From NCBI GenBank assembly GCA_031291645.1, contig JARLIQ010000084.1:1-64000 (forward strand): a DNA stretch of 64,000 nucleotides. Direction: 5' to 3'. The notes under the pieces were generated by a model. The model searched no databases, was not told the DNA's origin, and saw only the letters and a program-made list of their open reading frames with translations. Below, one piece after another: positions 44,340 through 53,583 of the stretch. Source of the DNA: Caulobacteraceae bacterium (GTDB lineage Bacteria; Pseudomonadota; Alphaproteobacteria; Caulobacterales; Caulobacteraceae). Both the position numbers and the translations under genes were made by a program. The first letter of the stretch is position 1; every line of letters starts with the position of its first letter.

Positions 44340-47096
44340 TCACGCAAGCGTCGGCGCGGCGTCGCCGGCGGCGTTCAGGCCCTTCAGCGCGCCCCGGCGC
44401 AACACCGGCTCGATCTCCGCCGCGCCAAGAGGGGCCGAGAAATAGTGGCCTTGCGCCAGCCGGCACCCCCAGGCGGCGAGCAGGCGGGCCTGTTCGAGCG
44501 TCTCGGCGCCCTCGGCCATCACCCGCAGCCCGAGTTCACGCGCCAGGCTGATCGCGGCCCGCACGATGGCGGCGTCGCCCGCGTTGGAGGCGATACCCGC
44601 CACGAACACCTGGGCGATCTTGATCTCGTCGACAGGATAGCGACGCAGATAGGCGAGCGACGAGTAGCCCGTCCCGAAATCGTCCAGCGAGATCTTGAAA
44701 CCCCGCTCCCGCAGCCGCTCCAGCACGTCGGCGTGGGCCTTCGAGGCTTCCATCAGCGTCGTCTCGGTAAGCTCGAGCTGCAGCGTCCCGCTGGGGATCG
44801 CCGCCTTGCGCTGGGCGGTGATGAGCGCCCGCTCTAGCTGCGCCATCTGCCTGAACTGGACCGCCGAGATGTTCACCGAGACGCTGGGCGGCGCGATCCC
44901 GGCGTCGAGCCAAGCGCGGGTCTGGCGACAGATCTCGTTCAACACCCAAAGGCCGAGTTGAATGATCTGTCCGCTCCGCTCGGTGGCCGAGATGAAGTCG
45001 CCCGGACCGATGACGCCGCGTTCCGGGTGACGCCAGCGGATAAGACCTTCGACCCCGACGATGCGGCCGGTGTCCATTTCGACCTGCGGCTGGTAGACGA
45101 CGAAAAACTGCTGCTGCGCCATGGCGTTGCGCAGTTCGTCGCCGAGAGCGACCCGTGAGCGGGTCTCCTCGTCCATGACCGCGGTGAAGAACCGGTAGGT
45201 CTGGCGGCCCTCCGATTTCGCGCGATAGAGCGCCAGTTCCGCATGGGCGAGCGCCGATTCCGCATCGTGGGCTCCCGGTTCGTAAACGGCGATCCCGATG
45301 CTGGCCCCGACGTGCAGGTTTCGTCCGTCGATCGAGAACGGCAGGTTGATCGCCCGCAGAATCTTGTTGGCCACGGCGGCCGCGTCGGCCTCCTTGCGCA
45401 CGCCCGCTTCCAGGATGGCGAATTCGTCGCCGCCGAAACGGGCCACGACGTCGCCGCGCCGGGTCACCTTGCGCAGGCGTTCGGCCACCGCCTTCAGCAA
45501 CAGGTCGCCGACCGGGTGGCCGAGGGTGTCGTTGATGTCCTTGAAGTGGTCGAGGTCGAGGTAATGCACGGCGAAGCCGCCCTCGCCGTCGTCCGCCGCC
45601 TCGATGGCCTCCTGCAGCCGCTCCCCGAAGACACGCCGGTTCGCCAGGCCGGTCAGCTCGTCGCTCAGGTAGCGCAGTTCCAGTTCCCGCTCGGCCCGGA
45701 AGCGCTCGATCTCGTGGCGTTCGCGCACGATCGACGCGCCGGCCAACTCGGCGAAGGTCCTGAGACTGTCGGTCTCCGCGGTCGACCATGTTCGCCGCGA
45801 CTTGCAGTCGTCGATTCCGATGGCGCCCCACCAGCTCCCGCCCAGCCGGATGGGAACGAACAGGATCGATAGGGCCTGGACCCTGGCGAGCAAGGGCGCG
45901 GTCGCGGCATGGCCGTCACCGGCTGAGGCGATCACCATTTCACCGCGGGCCAAGGGCGCGAGCCATGCATTGAGCTCGGGCGCCGCGACCGCGGGATCGG
46001 AGAACAGCTCCGCCCCGACATGCACGGGCGCCTCCGGCGCCTCCCAGCCGTAAAGCAGCGTCGGCGCCGGTCGGCCGTCACGTTCGACGCTCTCGACGAT
46101 GAGCATCCGATCGACCCCCAGGGCCTCGCCGATGAACTGCAGGGCGCTCGGCATGGCGAGGTCGACGGACCCCGCGCCCGCCAGCTCGATGGCGCTGCGG
46201 GTGACCGCGGTCAGGATGCGGTCGCGGTATTCGAGAGCGTTCTCCGCGTCCTTGCGCTGGCGTATGTCCCGAGCCGTCCCCCGGTATCCACGGAACCGGC
46301 CCTTGGCGTCGAACAGGGGCACGCCGCTGATCTCGAGCGGCGCGTCGCCTGCATCCATGGTCCGGGCGCTGACTTCCACCGACGAGAACGGCGCCTTCGA
46401 TCTCATCAGGGCCTTCAGCCGCGCCTGGAAGGCGCGCCTCTCGGTCTCCGACGCAAGCTCCGCCAGCGGCCGGCCCACCAGCTCGACCGCACCGCACCCG
46501 AGCCGGTCGTCGCCGGTTGCGACCAGACTGACGACCAGCCCCGTCCGATCGACCTCCCAGACGTAGTTCGCGCTCACCTGCACCAGGGCGCGGTATTTCT
46601 CCTCGCTGGCGTGCAGGTCCTCCTCGGCGTCATGGCGGCCGGTCAGGTCACGGTCGAAGCCTCGGTAGCCCAACAGCTCCCCGGTCTTGCCGAACCTCGG
46701 AACGACGCTTGTCTCCATGAGGACGGCGCGGCCGGCCTTGCGTCGGTATTCGGTCAGCCAACGGATCGGATGGGGAGCCGACCGGAGCGCTTCGGCCTCG
46801 CGGGACCGGGCCGCCGCCGCCCGCGCGCCCATGAACTCGAACAACGGGCGTCCGACCAGCTCCTCGGGCGCATAGCCGAGCGATGGCAGGCACCGAGGAT
46901 TGGAATAGCTCAGGCGAAACTCGGGGTCGGCCTCCCAGACCCAGTCGGGCGCGGCTTCCACCAGGGCCTTGAAGGAGCGCGCGTGCGCGCTGGCCGCCGC
47001 CCCGCGCCAGCCTGGGTCAGGGCGATTCCGCTTGCGGACCTTGTCGGGTTCTGGCCCGCGGTCGCGATCGGAACCCGTCTGCATACCCGTCGGCAC
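44340..47096 (-). CDS. PAS-PAS-GAF-GGDEF-EAL c-di-GMP turnover protein
   Basis: The protein is about 918 residues long. Two PAS domains (about 40-150 and 170-285), a GAF domain (about 310-450), GGDEF (about 475-635; intact FGGDEFA near 554) and EAL (about 650-905) are seen. The EAL signature is EGLIRW. The DDFGTGYSSLAYL, NISAVQF and ELTETTLME residues are kept, so both cyclase and phosphodiesterase activity are possible. The start is uncertain: an FNR/FixK box and -10 element at 47158-47198 put transcription start near 47150, ruling out the longest frame (47255). GTG at 47096 (GGAGG 4 nt upstream) is preferred; ATG at 47084 is an alternative. It is probably cytoplasmic. Confidence 0.88.
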   Translation of the reverse strand: MPTGMQTGSDRDRGPEPDKVRKRNRPDPGWRGAAASAHARSFKALVEAAPDWVWEADPEFRLSYSNPRCLPSLGYAPEELVGRPLFEFMGARAAAARSREAEALRSAPHPIRWLTEYRRKAGRAVLMETSVVPRFGKTGELLGYRGFDRDLTGRHDAEEDLHASEEKYRALVQVSANYVWEVDRTGLVVSLVATGDDRLGCGAVELVGRPLAELASETERRAFQARLKALMRSKAPFSSVEVSARTMDAGDAPLEISGVPLFDAKGRFRGYRGTARDIRQRKDAENALEYRDRILTAVTRSAIELAGAGSVDLAMPSALQFIGEALGVDRMLIVESVERDGRPAPTLLYGWEAPEAPVHVGAELFSDPAVAAPELNAWLAPLARGEMVIASAGDGHAATAPLLARVQALSILFVPIRLGGSWWGAIGIDDCKSRRTWSTAETDSLRTFAELAGASIVRERHEIERFRAERELELRYLSDELTGLANRRVFGERLQEAIEAADDGEGGFAVHYLDLDHFKDINDTLGHPVGDLLLKAVAERLRKVTRRGDVVARFGGDEFAILEAGVRKEADAAAVANKILRAINLPFSIDGRNLHVGASIGIAVYEPGAHDAESALAHAELALYRAKSEGRQTYRFFTAVMDEETRSRVALGDELRNAMAQQQFFVVYQPQVEMDTGRIVGVEGLIRWRHPERGVIGPGDFISATERSGQIIQLGLWVLNEICRQTRAWLDAGIAPPSVSVNISAVQFRQMAQLERALITAQRKAAIPSGTLQLELTETTLMEASKAHADVLERLRERGFKISLDDFGTGYSSLAYLRRYPVDEIKIAQVFVAGIASNAGDAAIVRAAISLARELGLRVMAEGAETLEQARLLAAWGCRLAQGHYFSAPLGAAEIEPVLRRGALKGLNAAGDAAPTLA

Positions 47097-47184
47097 GAGA
47101 CCTCCGAGGACGAGACGCCAGGTTGCAGCCAATCCACAACCGCTCGGCGCATACTTCAACATAGGCGGCTTTGCGCCCGTACGC

Positions 47185-47198
47185 TTGACCTGGATCAA
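47185..47198 (-). promoter_or_regulatory. FNR/FixK-type box of the PAS-GAF-GGDEF-EAL gene
   Basis: TTGACCTGGATCAA matches TTGAY-N4-RTCAA. On the minus strand a TATGTT -10 element (47163-47158) predicts a start near 47150, with the box centre 41 bp upstream. This also marks the open frame upstream of 47150 as untranslated leader or promoter. Confidence 0.68.
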
Positions 47199-47310
47199 CA
47201 GAGAGGATTTGGTAACCGATGCGACACATTCGCGCAATAAATTCGTTGTCCCCACACTTGTGGTTAGTATTTTTCAATAGATTACGACACAATCGTTCCC
47301 AGGACAGCGC

Positions 47311-47324
47311 TTGACCCAGGTCAA
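47311..47324 (+). promoter_or_regulatory. FNR/FixK-type box of the TonB receptor operon
   Basis: TTGACCCAGGTCAA is a symmetric FNR/FixK box (TTGAC-N4-GTCAA). Its centre lies 67 bp before the receptor ATG, so a -41.5 placement would give a 25-nt leader. The -10 element is weak (AACAAT, 47349-47354). Confidence 0.65.
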
Positions 47325-47384
47325 TGCCGTTCTCGTGGGCCAGTGGTCAACAATTGCGTTGCGCAATCACCCTAGGTTCTCGTC

Positions 47385-49505
47385 ATGACAGTGCGCATCG
47401 ACAGAGCCCGCAGGCTGGCCCCCTCTCCAATCGATAGAGGCCAGGGGTCACGTCGGTTGCATGGTTGCACGCCCTTCGCGGGCGCCGTGGCGTTGTCGTG
47501 CCTGGTGCTGCTGGCGAGCCTCGCCGGGCCGCCGGCCGCCAGGGCCCAGGACAAGGCGCAGGCGCCCGAAGCCGACACCGCCCACCTGCTCGACCTGCCG
47601 ATCGAGCAGCTAATGGACATCGAGGTGACGAGCGTCGGCAAGAAGCCACAGCGCCTCGCGGACGCGGCGGCGGCTCTCTACGTCATCACCCAGGACGACA
47701 TCCGCCGCTCTGGCATGACCTCGGTCCCCGAACTGCTGCGCATGGTCCCGGGCCTGGACGTCGCCCAGGCCAACTCCCACAGTTGGGCGATCAGCGTGCG
47801 CGGCTCCAATGACATCTACGCCACCAAGCTGCTGGTGCTGGTCGACGGACGCTCAGTCTACACGCCGCTCTTCTCCGGCGTGATGTGGGACACGCTGGAC
47901 CTGCCGCTCCAGGACATCGACCGCATCGAGGTCATCCGCGGCTCCGGCGGGACGATATGGGGCGCCAACGCGGTCAACGGCGTCATCAACATCGTCACCA
48001 AGAAGGCCGACGACACGCAGGGACTGCAGGCCAGCGTCACCACCGGGACAGGCTCGGCCAATTCGGGCTGGATCCGCTACGGCGGCAAGCTGTCCGACAA
48101 CGCCTACTACCGGGCCTATCTGGAGGGCTCGAACCAGGCGGCTTTCGTCACGCCTGAGGGAAAGAACGCCGGAGATTCGTGGCGGGACCTGCACGGCGGC
48201 GTCCGTCTCGACTGGACGCCCTCCTCCGCCGACGCGGTTTCGGCCCAGGCCGAATATTTCAGCGAGCGGATGGAATCGCTGATCTACCTCCCCAGCCTGG
48301 TCGGCCCGACCACGGCCAGCGCGCTGGTGGAGCACAACAGCGGCGGTCACGCCCTGGTCAGCTGGAACCACCGCTTCTCGACGGACTCAGACCTCACGCT
48401 GCAGGCCTATTTCGACCGGACCGTCACCGACGCCTACACAGGCTCCGTCTCGATCAACACCTATGATCTCGAGGTTCGCCATCACATCCAGTTGGGTTCA
48501 CGGAACGAGGTGGTCTGGGGCGGCGGCTATCGCTGGCTGAACTACACAAGCCGAGACACCCAGTACATCTCCCTCACGCCATCGACGGGGAAGGAGGCGA
48601 TCTTCAACACCTTCGTCCAGGACGAATTCGCCCTGACCCGCACCGTGCACCTGATCGGCGGGGTCAAGGTCGAGCACAATACCTTTACGGGCTGGGACGA
48701 CGAGCCGTCGCTGCGCCTGGTGTGGGAGCCTACTCCGAACCAGACGGTCTGGGCGGCGGTGTCGCGATCCGTCCGCGCGCCCTCGATCACCGAAGAGTTT
48801 CTGCGCTTCAACATCGTGGGCACGCCGGCCACCGCAACGTCTCCGCCGACGCTGCTCGCGATCATCGGCAATCCGGGCAAGCAGGAATCGGAGCGCGCGA
48901 CCTCGTTCGAGGTCGGCTACCGGACCACCCTGACCCCCCGCGCCGTCCTCTTCGTCACGGCCTTCTACGATCGCGAGGCCGACCTGGAGTCGCTTTCGCC
49001 TCAACCGGCTTTCATGGAACTCCTGCCGGCCCCGGCCCACCTCGTATTGCCAATACGCGAGGGCAACCTGCTCAGGGGCGAGACCTACGGGGCGGAAGCG
49101 CACGCCAACTGGCAGGTCACCCAAAGATGGAAGCTGTTCGCGGCCTACAGCCTGCTGCTGGGCAATCTGAGCACAAGCGATCCCACCGTGAACCTGACGC
49201 TGCAGCGGAACGGCGTGGGCCTCAGCCCCCGCCATCAGGTCCAGATCCGCTCCTACCTTGATCTGCCGGCCCGCACGGAATTCGACGCGGCGCTCTATTA
49301 CGCCAGCGCCCTGTCGGCGGCCCCCGTCCCCGCCTACACCCGCCTCGACCTGCGCTTCGGATGGCGCGCCACGAACCACCTGAGCTTCAGCCTGTCCGGG
49401 CAGAACCTCCTTCAGCCGCGCCACAAGGAGTTCCTGGCAAGCTACTATGGCGCGCTGACCGAGGTCCCGCGCACCGCCTATCTCACAGCCACCGTGGGGT
49501 TCTAA
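47385..49505 (+). CDS. TonB-dependent outer-membrane receptor
   Basis: The 706-residue protein has an N-terminal signal segment (about 28-55), a plug domain (about 70-190; VTSVGKKPQRLADAAAALYV, IERIEVIRG-type with RIEVIRGSGGTIWGANAVNG) and a 22-strand barrel ending in a C-terminal Phe. These receptors import large substrates with TonB energy. The ligand is unknown. The linkage to yfiR- and yfiN-like genes suggests that ligand occupancy or receptor function feeds into c-di-GMP signalling. The next gene begins 3 nt after the stop. Confidence 0.9.
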   Translation: MTVRIDRARRLAPSPIDRGQGSRRLHGCTPFAGAVALSCLVLLASLAGPPAARAQDKAQAPEADTAHLLDLPIEQLMDIEVTSVGKKPQRLADAAAALYVITQDDIRRSGMTSVPELLRMVPGLDVAQANSHSWAISVRGSNDIYATKLLVLVDGRSVYTPLFSGVMWDTLDLPLQDIDRIEVIRGSGGTIWGANAVNGVINIVTKKADDTQGLQASVTTGTGSANSGWIRYGGKLSDNAYYRAYLEGSNQAAFVTPEGKNAGDSWRDLHGGVRLDWTPSSADAVSAQAEYFSERMESLIYLPSLVGPTTASALVEHNSGGHALVSWNHRFSTDSDLTLQAYFDRTVTDAYTGSVSINTYDLEVRHHIQLGSRNEVVWGGGYRWLNYTSRDTQYISLTPSTGKEAIFNTFVQDEFALTRTVHLIGGVKVEHNTFTGWDDEPSLRLVWEPTPNQTVWAAVSRSVRAPSITEEFLRFNIVGTPATATSPPTLLAIIGNPGKQESERATSFEVGYRTTLTPRAVLFVTAFYDREADLESLSPQPAFMELLPAPAHLVLPIREGNLLRGETYGAEAHANWQVTQRWKLFAAYSLLLGNLSTSDPTVNLTLQRNGVGLSPRHQVQIRSYLDLPARTEFDAALYYASALSAAPVPAYTRLDLRFGWRATNHLSFSLSGQNLLQPRHKEFLASYYGALTEVPRTAYLTATVGF

Positions 49506-49508
49506 GCC

Positions 49509-50102
49509 ATGACGGGGCGCGCCAGAACAGGGTCCAGTCGGAGTGTCGCCGCAAGGGCCAGGTCCGGCGGCTGGCTGGCGTCCTTCCTCGTCGCGCTCCT
49601 CGCGTGCTGGTCTCTGGCCTCGGCGGCCGACACGCCCAGCCAGTATCAGGTCAAGGCCGCGTTCCTCTACAATTTCGCCAGGTTCGTCGACTGGTCCGCC
49701 CAGTCTCAAGCGCAGAAGGCCGTGACGCTCTGCATCATCGGCGACGACCCGTTCGGATCCGACATCGGCATCATCACCGGCAAGCCGGTCGGCCAGGCCA
49801 CGCTGCAGGTGCGTCGCGTGACCGTCGAGGGCGCGGGCGCCTGCCAGATGCTGTTCATCACAAGCTCGGAGGAACGCGACCTGGACCGCGTGCTCGCCAG
49901 CGTCAAGGGACGGCCGGTCCTGACCGTCGGCGACACGCCCGGATTCGCCGAACGCGGCGCGGTGATCAACTTCTACCTGGAGCAGGGCAAGGTGCGCTTC
50001 GAGATCAACATCGACGCCGAGCGCCGGTCCGGCCTCGCCGTCAGTTCGTACCTGCTGAGACTTGCACGGATAACCCACGACCGGAGCGGCGCCCATGGCT
50101 AG
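49509..50102 (+). CDS. YfiR-like periplasmic regulator (DUF4154)
   Basis: The 197-residue protein has a signal peptide (cleavage near residue 40 after SASA-like SLASAAD). DUF4154 hallmarks follow: YQVKAAFLYNFARFVDW, VTLCIIGDDPFGSD, CQMLFITSSEERDL and GAVINFYLEQGKVRFEIN with SSYLLRLARI. In Pseudomonas YfiR is the periplasmic inhibitor of the cyclase YfiN. Cysteines in LCIIG and ACQML may be redox-sensitive. The gene overlaps the YfiN-like gene by 8 nt. Confidence 0.85.
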   Translation: MTGRARTGSSRSVAARARSGGWLASFLVALLACWSLASAADTPSQYQVKAAFLYNFARFVDWSAQSQAQKAVTLCIIGDDPFGSDIGIITGKPVGQATLQVRRVTVEGAGACQMLFITSSEERDLDRVLASVKGRPVLTVGDTPGFAERGAVINFYLEQGKVRFEINIDAERRSGLAVSSYLLRLARITHDRSGAHG

Positions 50103-53100
50103 CCGGTTCTCCTTCAACAACCTGCCGATCGGCCGCAAGCTGCTGGTCGTCTGTCTGGCCGTGACCGGCGTCATGCTGGCCAGCCTTTCGAGCCTGTCGA
50201 TCGTCAAGGAAACGAGCGACTGGCGCCGCCAGACGCTCCATGAACTGAGCTCCAACGCCAAGATCATGGCGGCCAACGCCGCCCCGGCCCTGCTGTTCAA
50301 CGACCGCACGGCCGCCGCCGACATCCTCTCCGCCCTGTCGGAGACCCCCAACGTCGTATTCGCGGCCGTCTATGACGCCAGCGGCGCACGTTTCGCCGTC
50401 TACGGCCCCGGGAACGGCGGCCCCGAACGGCTCGCATCGACGCCCAAACAGGCCGAGCACCGGTTCTCCGGCGACGCCCTGGTCCTCAGCCAGCCGATCA
50501 TGTTCAAGGGCGAGCGTGTCGGCGCGATCTATCTCAAGTCGAACCTTCAGGCGCTCTATTCCGCCATCCTGACCGATGTCGCCTTCACCCTGTTCGCCGC
50601 GACGGTGGCTTTCGGCCTGGCCATCATCCTGTTCCAACGGCTGCAGCGCGGCATCGTCCATCCCATCGCGCAGCTGTCGGACGTCATGACCGGCGTCTCC
50701 ACCGACCGAAACTACGGCGTGCGGGCGCCCGACCTGGGCCATGACGAAGTCGGGGTCCTCGCCCGCTCCTTCAACGCCATGCTCGAGGTGATCCAGGATC
50801 GCGACAGCCGCCTGGCTCACCACGAGGCCGAGCTGGAGGAAACGGTGCGCCAGCGCACCGCCCAGCTGAACCAATCCAACGCCCGCCTGGAAGACGAGCT
50901 GATCCAGCGTAAGGCGGCGCAGGACGCCCTGGCCGCCCACGACGCCATGCTCAAGGCGGTGGCGCACGGCGCCACCGAACTCCTCGGCTCGCTCAACCTG
51001 GACGCGGCCGTGACGGCGGTGCTCGAGTTGATCGGCCAGACCATGGCCGTCAGCCGGGTCCAGCTGGGCCAGATCACCTCGGCGCGGGAAGGCCATCTGC
51101 GTTCGTCCGTGCTCTATGAATGGTGCGCGCCGGGTCTGCCGGTCCTGCTCGACGACCAGATGTTCAGAGACCTGGACGTCACCGCCAACCTCCCGGCCCT
51201 GGGCGCCGCGGGCCTGGTGGGCGAGCGCACGGCCACCTCGATCGACGAGATTTCGGGCGACACCCGCCAACTGTTCGAACGGGCGGGGATGAAGTCGATG
51301 CTGTTCATCCCCGTGACGACCGAAGGCAAGCTGTGGGGCGGTCTGTGGTTCATGGACTCCGCGTCGTCGACCCGCGCCTGGAGTTGGGCCGAGACCGACA
51401 CCCTGGCCACCCTGGCCGGACTGGTCGGCGCCTCCATCACGCGCTCGCGCTACGTGAAGGAACTGGCCGACGCCAACACCATCGTCCAGAACAGCCCAAC
51501 GGTGCTCTATCGCATGAAGGGCGAGCCGCAGCTCTCGCTCACCTACATCTCCCAGAACGTCTCCAAGTTCGGCTACGACGCCAAGAAACTCGTCGCCACC
51601 GATAACTATCTCCAGCGGCTGATCCATCCGGACGACCAGGCCAAATTCCAGGAGGCCATGGCCAATGTGACGGAGAAGGGCGGGCCCGGCTCCACGATCG
51701 AACTTCGGATGATGTTGGCTTCCGGCGCCTTCCGCTGGGTCGAGAACCGCTACATGCCCGTGCGCGACGAGCTCGGCCGGCTCATCGAGATCGAGGGCAT
51801 CATCGTCGACGTCACCGAACGCAAGGCGGCGGAAGAGAAGATCGCCCTGCTGGCGCGCACCGATGCGCTGACGGGCCTCGCGAACCGGGCGACCTTCGTC
51901 GAACGCCTGCACCAGGCGTTCACCGCGACCCGCCGCGGCGCCCCGCCGTTCGCCGTCCTCTACCTCGACCTCGACCATTTCAAGGACATCAACGACACCC
52001 GCGGACACCCCGCCGGCGACCTGCTGCTGCGCGAGGTCGCCGAGCGCCTCAGGAGCCGCGTGCGCGAGACCGACCTTGTCGCGCGGCTGGGCGGCGACGA
52101 GTTCGCCATCCTGCAGATGGACATCGTCGAGCCCTCGGACGCCGGCGCCCTGGCCGCGGACATCAAGACCGCGCTCGCCGCCCCGTTCATGCTGGCGGAC
52201 ACGGAGCTGCGGGTGACGGCCAGCATCGGGATTTCGCCCTTTACGTCGGAAGCCCGGGCGGCGGACGCCATGCTGGCCCAGGCCGACCTTGCGCTCTATC
52301 GCGCAAAGGAAGAAGGCCGCGACCAATACCGCTTCCACTCGGCGGAGCTGGACCAGCAGGTCAACGAGCGCGTCACCATCGCCGAGGACCTCAGGAAGGC
52401 CCTCACCCGCGACGAACTCTATCTGCACTATCAGCCACAGGTCGAACTGGTCAGCGGCCGCATCGTGGGGATGGAGGCGCTGGTTCGCTGGCGCCATCCG
52501 ACCCGCGGCGTCCTGGCGCCGGCCGCGTTCATTCCCATCGCCGAGGGCACGGGGGTGATCCAGGACCTCGGGCGCTGGGTGCTGCGCAGCGCCTGCGAAC
52601 AGATGAGGCGCTGGCACGATGAGGGCGTGGCCCCTCAGGTGATCGCCGTCAACGTCTCCATGCTCCAGCTCAAGAACGGAACCGACTTCGTCCGCGACGT
52701 CGCCGAGACGCTGGCCAAGACCGGGGTGGGGGCCGAAGAGTTGGAACTGGACGTGACGGAGTCCATGCTGGCGCGGGTCACCTTCGCCCAGAACGACGTG
52801 CTCGACCGTCTGCAGGACATGGGCGTCAGGATCGCGCTTGACGATTTCGGCACGGACTATTCGTCGTTCGAGTATCTCCGGGCCTATCGGATCAACCACC
52901 TCAAGGTCGCCCGCCAGTTCATCGAGAACGCAACCAAGGACAGCGCCCAGGCGGCGACCGTCCGCGCGATCATCGGCGTCGCGCGCGAACTGGGCATCCA
53001 GGTGATCGCCGAGGGCGTCGAGACCAGCGACCAGCGCGCGCTGCTGCTGGCGCTCGGCGGCGCCACGCGCGGCCAGGGCTTCTACTTCTCGGAACCCGTC

Positions 53101-53181
53101 GAAGTCGGACGCGCCACCGAACTGCTCAGGAAGGGAACCATCGACCGCAACGGCGCCAAACCGCCGGCCGCCGCCGGCTGA
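50095..53181 (+). CDS. YfiN-like membrane protein with CHASE8-HAMP-GAF-PAS-GGDEF-EAL domains
   Basis: The 1028-residue protein has a membrane helix (about 17-38), a periplasmic CHASE8-type sensor (about 45-150; NAKIMAANAAPALLFNDRTA), a second helix (about 155-178) and HAMP (about 180-230). Next come coiled coil (about 240-275), GAF (about 285-445), PAS (about 465-585), GGDEF (about 590-755; intact LGGDEFA near 667) and EAL (about 770-1015; intact EALVRW near 792, DDFGTDYSSFEYL). The CHASE8-HAMP-GGDEF core is that of YfiN/TpbB; the GAF, PAS and EAL additions are unusual. The operon with yfiR suggests periplasmic control of c-di-GMP synthesis or hydrolysis. Confidence 0.9.
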   Translation: MASRFSFNNLPIGRKLLVVCLAVTGVMLASLSSLSIVKETSDWRRQTLHELSSNAKIMAANAAPALLFNDRTAAADILSALSETPNVVFAAVYDASGARFAVYGPGNGGPERLASTPKQAEHRFSGDALVLSQPIMFKGERVGAIYLKSNLQALYSAILTDVAFTLFAATVAFGLAIILFQRLQRGIVHPIAQLSDVMTGVSTDRNYGVRAPDLGHDEVGVLARSFNAMLEVIQDRDSRLAHHEAELEETVRQRTAQLNQSNARLEDELIQRKAAQDALAAHDAMLKAVAHGATELLGSLNLDAAVTAVLELIGQTMAVSRVQLGQITSAREGHLRSSVLYEWCAPGLPVLLDDQMFRDLDVTANLPALGAAGLVGERTATSIDEISGDTRQLFERAGMKSMLFIPVTTEGKLWGGLWFMDSASSTRAWSWAETDTLATLAGLVGASITRSRYVKELADANTIVQNSPTVLYRMKGEPQLSLTYISQNVSKFGYDAKKLVATDNYLQRLIHPDDQAKFQEAMANVTEKGGPGSTIELRMMLASGAFRWVENRYMPVRDELGRLIEIEGIIVDVTERKAAEEKIALLARTDALTGLANRATFVERLHQAFTATRRGAPPFAVLYLDLDHFKDINDTRGHPAGDLLLREVAERLRSRVRETDLVARLGGDEFAILQMDIVEPSDAGALAADIKTALAAPFMLADTELRVTASIGISPFTSEARAADAMLAQADLALYRAKEEGRDQYRFHSAELDQQVNERVTIAEDLRKALTRDELYLHYQPQVELVSGRIVGMEALVRWRHPTRGVLAPAAFIPIAEGTGVIQDLGRWVLRSACEQMRRWHDEGVAPQVIAVNVSMLQLKNGTDFVRDVAETLAKTGVGAEELELDVTESMLARVTFAQNDVLDRLQDMGVRIALDDFGTDYSSFEYLRAYRINHLKVARQFIENATKDSAQAATVRAIIGVARELGIQVIAEGVETSDQRALLLALGGATRGQGFYFSEPVEVGRATELLRKGTIDRNGAKPPAAAG

Positions 53182-53236
53182 ACGGCGAGGCGGCCCCGTC
53201 GACGCGTGGCGCCCCCGCGAAGAGCAGGCCTCGCAA

Positions 53237-53287
53237 TGGTACCACCTCTCGGGCTCGAACCGAGGACCTCCAGAGCCACAATCTGGG
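53237..53287 (-). tRNA. Partial tRNA-His (3' half), prophage attachment site
   Basis: On the minus strand the fragment folds as the 3' half of a tRNA: an anticodon arm of 5+7+5 (loop TTGTGGC, anticodon GTG), a 5-nt variable region, a T arm with TTCGAGC loop, acceptor AGGTGGT, discriminator A and encoded CCA. No D arm or 5' acceptor is present, so it is not a gene but the duplicated att core. The His anticodon and A73 fit Caulobacter-type tRNA-His. Confidence 0.85.
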
Positions 53288-53366
53288 CGTTAGGTCAGAA
53301 ATTCAAAGACTTGGAAATAGCGCACTGTAAAGGGCAGGCGCCCAATGTCTCCTCCGTACGCCTGAG

Positions 53367-53582
53367 ATGTGGGGGCGTCGGATGCTGAATTCGGCGATTG
53401 CGCTGTCGGCGCCGGCGGCGGCGGCGAGTTGGCTCGTGCTGCTCTTCGTAGCCTCGCGCGTACTCGCCATCGTGCGGCGCGCACACACCGTGCTGGCTGA
53501 ATTGGGGGCTATCCCGGCCGGCTGGCAGCTGGTCCCAATCGGGCGATATTATCTTTTGCAAACCCGGCCGGCGGGGCGGTAG
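53367..53582 (+). CDS. Small membrane protein in the prophage cargo block
   Basis: The 71-residue frame has one hydrophobic segment (about 8-34, ALSAPAAAASWLVLLFVASR) and a basic tail. No family is recognised. It starts 79 bp from the att fragment, and the next gene's ATG begins 1 nt after its stop. Base composition is lower in GC than the chromosome. Its reality is uncertain. Confidence 0.4.
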   Translation: MWGRRMLNSAIALSAPAAAASWLVLLFVASRVLAIVRRAHTVLAELGAIPAGWQLVPIGRYYLLQTRPAGR

Positions 53583-53583
53583 C

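Noticed and set aside
47327..47384. A cobalamin or other riboswitch in the TonB receptor leader
   Set aside because: The leader predicted from the FNR box is about 25 nt, far too short for a known riboswitch, and no B12-box-like motif was seen.
50041..52899. A 952-residue antisense frame over the YfiN-like gene
   Set aside because: Its composition is an artefact of GC-rich third positions and no domain is seen. The sense frame has a full domain set.
44340..53181. Loss of Asp in the KID segment of both EAL domains (KIA, KVA)
   Set aside because: The main metal and catalytic residues are kept, and Ala at this place seems common in alphaproteobacterial EAL proteins (from memory), so I do not call the domains inactive.
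53206..53388. A 60-residue frame over the tRNA-His fragment
   Set aside because: It includes the LGLEPRTSRATI-type peptide that results from reading through a tRNA; no gene is supported.
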